DNA of 47,925 bases. Origin: Actinomadura kijaniata NBRC 14229. GTDB lineage: Bacteria; Actinomycetota; Actinomycetes; Streptosporangiales; Streptosporangiaceae. Below the pieces are notes generated by a model. The model saw only the letters and a list, made by a program, of their open reading frames with translations. It was not told the origin of the DNA and made no database searches. The stretch is taken from assembly GCF_001552175.1 (NCBI RefSeq), contig NZ_BCQR01000091.1:1-47925 (forward strand), written 5' to 3'. Position numbers and translations under genes: made by a program. Below, piece by piece: positions 41,906 through 47,925 of this stretch (the first letter of the stretch is position 1; the number at the start of each line of letters is the position of its first letter).

Positions 41906-43477
41906 ATGTCCACCACAACGCGGGCGACAGAGCGAGCCGAACAGGCCGCGCCCGCCTTCGAGCTGCGCGGGATCACCAAGCGGTTCCCCGGGGTCGTCGC
42001 CAACCGCGACATCGACCTCACCGTCCGCGCCGGCACGGTGCACGCCATCGTGGGGGAGAACGGGGCCGGCAAGTCGACCCTGATGAAGACCCTCTACGGC
42101 ATGCACAAGCCGGACGAGGGCACGATCAGGATCAACGGCGAGCAGGTCACGCTGAACTCGCCGTCCGACGCGATCGCGCGCGGCGTCGGCATGGTCCACC
42201 AGCACTTCATGCTGGCCGACAACCTGACGGTCCTGGAGAACGTCGTCCTCGGCGCCGAGAAGCTGTACGGCATCGGCGGCCGCGCCCGCAAGAAGATCGT
42301 CGAGCTGGCGCGGAAGTTCGGGATGCGGCTGGACCCCGACCGGCTGGTCGAGGACCTGGGCGTCGGCGACCGCCAGCGGGTGGAGATCCTGAAGGTCCTC
42401 TACCGCGGCGCGAAGATCATCATCCTGGACGAGCCGACCGCCGTGCTCGTGCCGCAGGAGGTCGAGGAGCTGTTCGGCAACCTGCGCGAGCTCAAGCGCG
42501 AGGGCCTGACGGTCCTGTTCATCTCGCACAAGCTGGACGAGGTGCTGTCGATCTCCGACACGATCACCGTGATCCGGCGCGGCACCACCGTGCAGGACGG
42601 CATCGACCCGGCCGCGGTCAACGCCCGCGAGCTGGCCCAGCTGATGGTCGGCAGCGAGCTGCCCGTGCCGGAGCTGCGCGAGTCCACCGTCACCGACCGC
42701 GCCGTCCTGGAGATCCGGAACCTGACGGTGCGTGACGCCACCGGCCGTCCGGTCGTCGACGACGTCACCCTCACCATCCACGCCGGGGAGATCCTCGGCA
42801 TCGCGGGCGTGGAGGGCAACGGCCAGGCCGAGCTCGTCGAGGCGATCATGGGCATGCGGGCCCCCGACTCCGGGACCGTCGCCCTGGACGGTGCCGACAT
42901 CACCGGCTGGGAGACGCGCCGCCGCCGCGAGCGGGGCGTCGGCTTCATCCCCGAGGACCGGCACCGGCACGGCCTGCTGCTGGAGTCCTCGCTGTGGGAG
43001 AACCGCGTCCTCGGCCACCAGACCCGCAAGCCCAACGTCAAGGGCCCGTGGATCGACCGCGCCGGGGCCCGCCGGGACACCGAGCGCATCGTCCGCGACT
43101 ACGACGTGCGGACCCCGGGCATCGACGTGTCGGCCGCCGCGCTGTCGGGCGGCAACCAGCAGAAGCTGATCGTCGGCCGGGAGATGTCGGGCGAGCCGAA
43201 GTTCCTGATCGCCGCGCACCCGACCCGGGGCGTGGACGTCGGCGCGCAGGCCGCGATCTGGGACCACCTGCGCGACGCCCGCGCCGAGGGCCTGGCGGTA
43301 CTGCTGATCTCCGCCGACCTGGACGAGCTGATCGGCATGTCCGACACGTTGCGGGTGATCCTGCGCGGCCGGATCGTCGGCGAGGCCGATCCGGCGACCG
43401 TCACGCCCGAGGAACTGGGCTCGGCGATGACCGGCGCCCAGGGCGCCGCGGACCGCGACCGGGAGGAGGGCCGGTGA
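41906..43477 (+). CDS. Nucleoside ABC transporter ATP-binding protein
   Basis: The 523-residue protein has two fused ATPase domains. Domain 1 (about 18-255) has Walker A GENGAGKST, signature VGDRQR and Walker B IIILDEPTA. Domain 2 (about 270-505) has a degenerate Walker A (GVEGNGQAE), signature LSGGNQQK and a Walker B changed to FLIAAHPTRG. This active-plus-degenerate arrangement is usual in sugar/nucleoside importers of the CUT2/BMP type. It energises uptake through the two permeases that follow; the next gene starts within its stop (GTGA). Confidence 0.94.
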   Translation: MSTTTRATERAEQAAPAFELRGITKRFPGVVANRDIDLTVRAGTVHAIVGENGAGKSTLMKTLYGMHKPDEGTIRINGEQVTLNSPSDAIARGVGMVHQHFMLADNLTVLENVVLGAEKLYGIGGRARKKIVELARKFGMRLDPDRLVEDLGVGDRQRVEILKVLYRGAKIIILDEPTAVLVPQEVEELFGNLRELKREGLTVLFISHKLDEVLSISDTITVIRRGTTVQDGIDPAAVNARELAQLMVGSELPVPELRESTVTDRAVLEIRNLTVRDATGRPVVDDVTLTIHAGEILGIAGVEGNGQAELVEAIMGMRAPDSGTVALDGADITGWETRRRRERGVGFIPEDRHRHGLLLESSLWENRVLGHQTRKPNVKGPWIDRAGARRDTERIVRDYDVRTPGIDVSAAALSGGNQQKLIVGREMSGEPKFLIAAHPTRGVDVGAQAAIWDHLRDARAEGLAVLLISADLDELIGMSDTLRVILRGRIVGEADPATVTPEELGSAMTGAQGAADRDREEGR

Positions 43478-44592
43478 ACAGGCTGAAGACCTCACCGCTG
43501 GCACTGACGTTGCTGGCGGCCCTGGCGGCTCTGGTCTTCTCGATCGTGATCACCTCGATCGTGCTGTCGATCAGCGGCTTCAACCCGCCCTCGACGTTCC
43601 AGGCGATGGTCGACTACGGCACCCAGCCCGACAGCCTGGTCAACATCATCAACAAGGGCACGATGTACTTCCTGGCGGCCATCGCGGTGGCGATCGGGTT
43701 CCGGATGAACCTGTTCAACATCGGCGTGGACGGCCAGTACCGCATGGCGGCGATGCTGGCGGCGGCGCTGGGCGGCGCGTTCGCCCTGCCGCCGGGCCTG
43801 CACCAGATCGTCATCCTGCTGGCCGCGATGGCGGTCGGCGCGGCGTGGGCGGGCATCGTCGGCGTGCTGAAGGTGACCCGCGGCGTGAGCGAGGTCATCT
43901 CCTCGATCATGCTGAACTTCATCGCCACCGGCATCATCGCCTACCTGATCCAGACCGACCGGCTGGGCTACCAGCCCGAGGGCAGCGACAGCATCGGCAC
44001 CCACCCGATCGCCGAGTCCGGCTGGATCCCCGGCATCCCGTTCCCGGGGGCCCGCGAGGGCGCGGAGGTGTACGGCCTGATCGTGCTGGCGGTGATCGTC
44101 GGCATCGCGTTCCACGTCGTGATCAACCGCACCCGGTTCGGCTTCGACCTGCGCGCCACCGGCCTGTCGGCCAGCGCGGCGGTCGCCAGCGGCGTCAACG
44201 CCAGGCGGATGGTCGTCACCACCATGCTGATCTCCGGCGCGACCGCCGGCCTGATCGGCATGCCGGAGCTGCTGGGCACCGCGCACAGCTACAGCCTCCA
44301 GTTCCCGACCGGCCTCGGCTTCCTCGGCATCGGCATCGCGCTGCTGGGCCGCAACCACCCGGTCGGCATCACGTTCGCGGCGCTGCTGTGGGCGTTCCTG
44401 GACGAGTCGTCCCAGATCCTCGACTTCAACGACATCCCCAAGGAGATCGTGGCGATCACGCAGGCGGCGGTGCTGCTGTCGGTCGTGGTGGTCTACGAGA
44501 TCGTGCACCGCCTCGGCATGCGCTGGCAGCAGCAGGCGGTGGCGGCCGAACTGGCGGCGGGTGCGACCAAGAAGGCGGAGGTGGCCTCATGA
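43474..44592 (+). CDS. Nucleoside ABC transporter permease 1
   Basis: The 372-residue permease starts at GTG 43474, GAGGAGG upstream, overlapping the ATPase gene. About nine or ten membrane helices belong to the BPD_transp_2 family. FRMNLFNIGVDGQYRMAAML and VTRGVSEVISSIMLNFIATG are the typical cytoplasmic coupling region and following helix. The C-terminus WQQQAVAAELAAGATKKAE is cytoplasmic. It forms a heterodimer pore with permease 2, which starts in its stop (ATGA). Confidence 0.92.
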   Translation: MNRLKTSPLALTLLAALAALVFSIVITSIVLSISGFNPPSTFQAMVDYGTQPDSLVNIINKGTMYFLAAIAVAIGFRMNLFNIGVDGQYRMAAMLAAALGGAFALPPGLHQIVILLAAMAVGAAWAGIVGVLKVTRGVSEVISSIMLNFIATGIIAYLIQTDRLGYQPEGSDSIGTHPIAESGWIPGIPFPGAREGAEVYGLIVLAVIVGIAFHVVINRTRFGFDLRATGLSASAAVASGVNARRMVVTTMLISGATAGLIGMPELLGTAHSYSLQFPTGLGFLGIGIALLGRNHPVGITFAALLWAFLDESSQILDFNDIPKEIVAITQAAVLLSVVVVYEIVHRLGMRWQQQAVAAELAAGATKKAEVAS

Positions 44593-45896
44593 CCGCGGTG
44601 ACCGAAGCGCAGCCCGCCGGGGCCCCGGCCAAGGCGGGTCCCGGACGGCGGCGCGGCCTGCGGCTGCTGGCCGTGCTCGGCGGCGTGTTCCTCATGCTGG
44701 TGCTGCTGCGGGTGCTGACCGGCGAGGACGCGATCACCTCCGGCGGCACCTTCGGGGCCGCGCTGGCGCTGGGCGTGCCGATCGGCATGGCGGCGTTGGG
44801 CGGCCTGTGGTCCGAGCGCGCCGGCGTCGTCAACATCGGCCTCGAAGGCATGATGATCTTCGGGACGTGGGGCGGCGCGTACGGCGCGTTCACCACCGGC
44901 AACCCCTGGGTGGGCCTGGTCACCGGCGTGCTGATGGGCGCGCTGGGCGGCCTGCTGCACGCCCTGGCGACCGTGACGTTCGGCGTGGACCACATCGTGT
45001 CGGGCGTGGCGCTGAACATCCTCGCGCCGGGCGTCGCGCGCTACCTGTCCACGATCTTCTTCGAGGGCAAGGGCGTCAGCGCCAACCAGTCGCCGCGCCT
45101 GCCGGAGTTCCCGGTGCTGGGGATCCCCGGCGTCAAGGAGCCGTTGCAGGATCTGGAGGGCAGGCACTGGTTCCTGGTGTCGGACCTGGCCGGGCTGGTG
45201 CGCGGCTTCACCACCGACCTGTCGGCGCTGACGCTGCTGGCGGTCGCGCTGCTGGTGGGCACCTACTTCGTGCTGTGGCGCACGGCGTTCGGCCTGCGCA
45301 TCCGGTCGGTCGGCGAGAACCCGTACGCCGCCGAGTCGCTGGGCGTCAAGGTCATGTCCATGAAGTACGTCGCGGTGCTGGTCTCCGGCGCGCTGGCGGG
45401 CTTCGGCGGCGTGTTCCTGGCGATGGTGGCCTCCTCGCAGTACCAGGAGGGCCAGACCGGCGGGCGCGGCTACATCGGCCTCGCCGCGATGATCTTCGGT
45501 AACTGGCGGCCGGGCGGCCTGGCCGCCGGAACGGGCCTGTTCGGCTACACCGACGCGCTCCAGCAGCGCGGCGCGGGCGGCGCGATCCACGCGCTGCTGC
45601 TGGTGCTGGCGATCGGCCTGTTCGCCTACGCCGCCTGGCTGCTGTGGCAGGGCCGCCGCCCGACCACCCCGGCCGAGGCCGCCGCCAGCCCGCGCAGGCG
45701 CCTGTACCAGGTGCTCGCGTCGGTGATCGTCGGCGCGCTGCTGCTGGTGTGGTACCTCACCACCGACGAGATCCCCAAGGAGCTGGTGACCTACAGCCCG
45801 CACATCACCACGCTGCTGGTGCTGTCGCTGGCGTCCCAGCGGCTCCGCATGCCCGCCGCCGACGGCGTTCGCTACCGCCGGGGTGAGGGGCACTGA
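44589..45896 (+). CDS. Nucleoside ABC transporter permease 2
   Basis: The 435-residue permease is of the same family. NIGLEGMMIFGTWGGAYGAF and FGVDHIVSGVALNILAPGVA correspond to the motifs of permease 1. A periplasmic-type insertion FFEGKGVSANQSPRLPEFPV lies in the middle. It has extra C-terminal helices (LYQVLASVIVGALLLVWYLT; HITTLLVLSLASQRLRM), which are usual in longer members. It is followed 23 nt later by cdd. Confidence 0.92.
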   Translation: MTAVTEAQPAGAPAKAGPGRRRGLRLLAVLGGVFLMLVLLRVLTGEDAITSGGTFGAALALGVPIGMAALGGLWSERAGVVNIGLEGMMIFGTWGGAYGAFTTGNPWVGLVTGVLMGALGGLLHALATVTFGVDHIVSGVALNILAPGVARYLSTIFFEGKGVSANQSPRLPEFPVLGIPGVKEPLQDLEGRHWFLVSDLAGLVRGFTTDLSALTLLAVALLVGTYFVLWRTAFGLRIRSVGENPYAAESLGVKVMSMKYVAVLVSGALAGFGGVFLAMVASSQYQEGQTGGRGYIGLAAMIFGNWRPGGLAAGTGLFGYTDALQQRGAGGAIHALLLVLAIGLFAYAAWLLWQGRRPTTPAEAAASPRRRLYQVLASVIVGALLLVWYLTTDEIPKELVTYSPHITTLLVLSLASQRLRMPAADGVRYRRGEGH

Positions 45897-45919
45897 TCGG
45901 CATGTCCGATCATTAGTGC

Positions 45920-46336
45920 ATGAGTGACATCGACTGGCCCGCGCTGCGCGAAGCGGCGCGGGCCGCCATGCTTCGGGCCTACGCGCCCTACTCGGACTTC
46001 CCGGTGGGCGCGGCGGCGCTGGTGGACGACGGCCGCGTGGTGACCGGCTGCAACGTGGAGAACGCCTCCTACGGCCTCGGCCTGTGCGCCGAGTGCAGCG
46101 TCGTCACCGCGCTGTACGGACCCGACCGCAGGCCGGACGGGCCCCGCCCGAAGCTGGTGGCCATCGCGGTCGTGGACCGCCACGGCGCCCCGCTGATGCC
46201 CTGCGGCCGCTGCCGCCAGCTGCTGTGGGAGCACGGCGGCCCGGACCTGCTGCTGGAGACCGCCGGCGGCGTCCGCCCGATGTCGGAGGTGCTGCCGGAC
46301 GCGTTCGGCCCCGACGACCTGATCAACCGGGCCTGA
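45920..46336 (+). CDS. cdd: Cytidine deaminase
   Basis: Cdd deaminates cytidine and deoxycytidine to uridine and deoxyuridine. The 138-residue length fits the homotetrameric type. Zinc site: Cys56-Ala-Glu58 in GLCAECSVV, and PCGRCRQ with Cys95 and Cys98; Glu58 is the proton shuttle. AYAPYSDFPVGAAAL and GCNVENASYGL bind the nucleoside. Within the operon its products feed the pyrimidine phosphorylase that follows 34 nt later. Confidence 0.96.
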   Translation: MSDIDWPALREAARAAMLRAYAPYSDFPVGAAALVDDGRVVTGCNVENASYGLGLCAECSVVTALYGPDRRPDGPRPKLVAIAVVDRHGAPLMPCGRCRQLLWEHGGPDLLLETAGGVRPMSEVLPDAFGPDDLINRA

Positions 46337-46370
46337 GCCCGGTCACCCCGCAACGAGAGGAAGCGCGCAC

Positions 46371-47645
46371 GTGGACGCCATTGACGTCATCCGCGCCAAG
46401 CGCGACGGGCACGCCCTGACGCCCGAGCAGATCGACTGGACCATCGCCGCCTACACGCGCGGCGACATCGCCGAGGAGCAGATGTCGTCGCTGGCGATGG
46501 CGGTCCTGCTGAACGGCATGACCCGCGACGAGGTCGCCCGCTGGACCGAGGCGATGATCGCCTCCGGGGAGCGGATGGACTGGTCGTCGCTGGACCGCCC
46601 GACCGCCGACAAGCACTCCACCGGGGGCGTCGGCGACAAGATCACCCTGCCGCTGGCCCCGCTGGTGGCGGCGTGCGGGGCGGCCGTTCCGCAGCTGTCG
46701 GGCCGGGGCCTCGGCCACACCGGGGGCACCCTGGACAAGCTGGAGTCGATCCCGGGCTGGCGGGCGTCGCTGTCCAACGCGGAGATGCTCGACGTCATCG
46801 CCTCGACCGGCGCGGTGATCTGCGCGGCGGGCACCGGCCTGGCCCCCGCCGACCGCAAGCTGTACGCGCTGCGCGACGTGACCGGCACCGTCGAGTCGAT
46901 CCCGCTGATCGCCTCCTCGATCATGTCCAAGAAGATCGCCGAGGGGACCGGGGCGCTGGTCCTGGACGTGAAGGTGGGCTCGGGCGCGTTCATGAAGAAC
47001 GTGGCCGACGCCCGCGAGCTGGCCGAGACGATGGTCGGCATCGGCACCGACCACGGCGTGAAGACCGTGGCGCTGCTGACCGCGATGGACCGCCCGCTGG
47101 GCCGGGCCGTCGGGAACGCGGTCGAGGTCGCCGAGTCCGTCGAGGTCCTGGCGGGCGGCGGCCCCGAGGACGTCGTCGAGCTGACGGTCCTGCTGGCCCG
47201 CGAGATGCTGGCCGCCGCCGGGGTGGACGGCCGGGACCCCGCCGACGCCCTCCGCGACGGCTCGGCCATGGACGTGTGGCGCCGCATGATCTCCGCGCAG
47301 GGCGGCGACCCGGACGCCCCGCTGCCGGTCGCCCGCGAGGTCCACGAGGTCCTCGCCCCGGCCTCGGGCGTGCTGACCCGGCTGGACGCCTACGGTGTGG
47401 GCGTGGCGGCGTGGCGGCTCGGCGCGGGACGGGCCCGCAAGGAGGACCCGGTGTCGGCCGGCGCGGGCGTCATCTGCCACGCCCGGCCCGGCGACACGGT
47501 CCGCGCGGGCCAGCCGCTCCTCACCCTGTACGCCGACGACGCGGCCCGCTTCGACCGCGCGCTGGCGGCCCTGGAGGGGGCCTACGAGATCCGCGAGGGC
47601 GGCGAGCCGGACCTGCTGCCGCTGCTGATCGACCGCATCGCCTGA
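46371..47645 (+). CDS. deoA: Thymidine/pyrimidine-nucleoside phosphorylase
   Basis: The enzyme splits thymidine, deoxyuridine or uridine with phosphate to base and (deoxy)ribose-1-phosphate. The 424-residue protein starts at GTG 46371 with GAGAGGAAG upstream. DKHSTGGVGDKITLPLAPLV (phosphate site) and SGRGLGHTGGTLDKLESIPG are the family signatures, with SSIMSKKIAEGTGALVLDVK following. The three-domain layout with a C-terminal PYNP domain is complete. Whether it prefers thymidine alone or all pyrimidines cannot be told. A hairpin terminator follows and ends the operon. Confidence 0.95.
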   Translation: MDAIDVIRAKRDGHALTPEQIDWTIAAYTRGDIAEEQMSSLAMAVLLNGMTRDEVARWTEAMIASGERMDWSSLDRPTADKHSTGGVGDKITLPLAPLVAACGAAVPQLSGRGLGHTGGTLDKLESIPGWRASLSNAEMLDVIASTGAVICAAGTGLAPADRKLYALRDVTGTVESIPLIASSIMSKKIAEGTGALVLDVKVGSGAFMKNVADARELAETMVGIGTDHGVKTVALLTAMDRPLGRAVGNAVEVAESVEVLAGGGPEDVVELTVLLAREMLAAAGVDGRDPADALRDGSAMDVWRRMISAQGGDPDAPLPVAREVHEVLAPASGVLTRLDAYGVGVAAWRLGAGRARKEDPVSAGAGVICHARPGDTVRAGQPLLTLYADDAARFDRALAALEGAYEIREGGEPDLLPLLIDRIA

Positions 47646-47649
47646 GATC

Positions 47650-47692
47650 CCGGGGCCCGCTTCCGGATCCGCGGAAACGGAAGCGGCCCCGG
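47650..47692. terminator. deoA terminator hairpin
   Basis: CCGGGGCCCGCTTCCG (47650-47665) pairs with CGGAAGCGGCCCCGG (47678-47692) with one bulged C, loop 12 nt. It lies 5 nt after the deoA stop. Confidence 0.75.
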
Positions 47693-47740
47693 CACCGTCT
47701 GATCACTCGACCCCCGAGCCGATCAGCACGACGGAGCCCC

Positions 47741-47925
47741 ATGACCTCCCACCCGGAACCGCCGCCCGTGTCCCGCGAGCGCGCCGACGCCGGGGACGAG
47801 CGGGCCGAACGCCTCCTGCGCACCGGGGCACTGGCCGCCGCGCCCCGCGAGGTCTGGGACGGCGCCGCCGCGTCCCTCGTCCGCGTCGCCCGCCGTGACG
47901 CGGCGCTGCGGGACCTGCTGGTCGC
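47741..47925 (+). CDS. Unidentified protein, N-terminal part
   Basis: ATG 47741 has GGAG four bases upstream and opens a frame that runs off the window. The visible 61 residues begin MTSHPEPPPVSRERADAGDE and contain a charged Arg/Ala helix-like stretch (WDGAAASLVRVARRDAALRD). There is no signal peptide or recognisable motif. It lies after the deoA terminator, so it is probably not part of that operon. Confidence 0.5.
   Translation, partial: MTSHPEPPPVSRERADAGDERAERLLRTGALAAAPREVWDGAAASLVRVARRDAALRDLLV

Noticed and set aside
41906..43477. Degenerate second Walker A and B in the nucleoside ATPase as a sign of damage
   Set aside because: One active and one degenerate site is normal for this importer family.

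Overview
The window is very GC-rich (clearly above 70% by eye), with GTG/TTG starts, dense coding and long antisense open frames. This fits an actinobacterium. The DUF6350-purN-purH, folD-DUF3017-icd-mdh and nucleoside ABC-cdd-deoA blocks recall the chromosomal core of Streptosporangiales and Streptomyces. An Actinomadura-like (Thermomonosporaceae) source is my best guess, from memory of gene content only. I see no rRNA, tRNA, CRISPR array, transposase or prophage.

Layout. 1-5.6 kb: the tail of an upstream gene and its terminator; a TetR regulator co-transcribed with a five-bladed-propeller glycosidase-like gene and divergent from an acetyltransferase; a Tm-1-like UPF0261 gene; a TauE/SafE exporter; two small membrane-protein genes. 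5.5-9.5 kb: a membrane-anchored GH15-like gene and sucCD. 9.6-11.8 kb: a secreted type-B carboxylesterase divergent from a TetR regulator across a clear palindromic operator. 11.9-17.1 kb: a DUF6350 membrane protein, a DUF4190-like membrane protein, purN-purH and a 59-residue membrane protein. 17.1-24.1 kb: an acetyltransferase, folD, an FHA-HTH regulator, DUF3017, monomeric icd and mdh. 24.2-29.7 kb: an HSP90-family ATPase followed by a 904-residue TPR protein, then a secreted DUF11-like protein. 29.7-37.4 kb: galE-galK, a CBS/CorC-like protein, trpS, a 2H phosphoesterase, YihY, a SnoaL-like protein and a D,D-carboxypeptidase. 37.4-40.4 kb: a GCS2-type carboxylate-amine ligase overlapping an M20 amidohydrolase. 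40.5-47.6 kb: a nucleoside uptake and salvage operon (BMP lipoprotein, ATPase, two permeases, cdd, deoA). A partial gene ends the window.

Metabolically the window joins TCA-cycle enzymes (sucCD, icd, mdh), one-carbon/purine synthesis (folD makes the formyl donor that purN and purH use), galactose use and nucleoside salvage.

The least explained signal is a family of four intergenic structured elements (about 4396-4579, 13646-13829, 17791-17940, 19051-19200), all in the same orientation. Arms differ in sequence between copies while pairing is kept, and every non-Watson-Crick pair in the main stem is a G-U pair when read on the + strand. Two copies are exactly 184 bp, begin and end with CTAG, and supply or abut the TAG stop codons of neighbouring genes. 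icd and mdh also share an upstream GATATCTYGAYAYCGAG motif that looks like a common operator.
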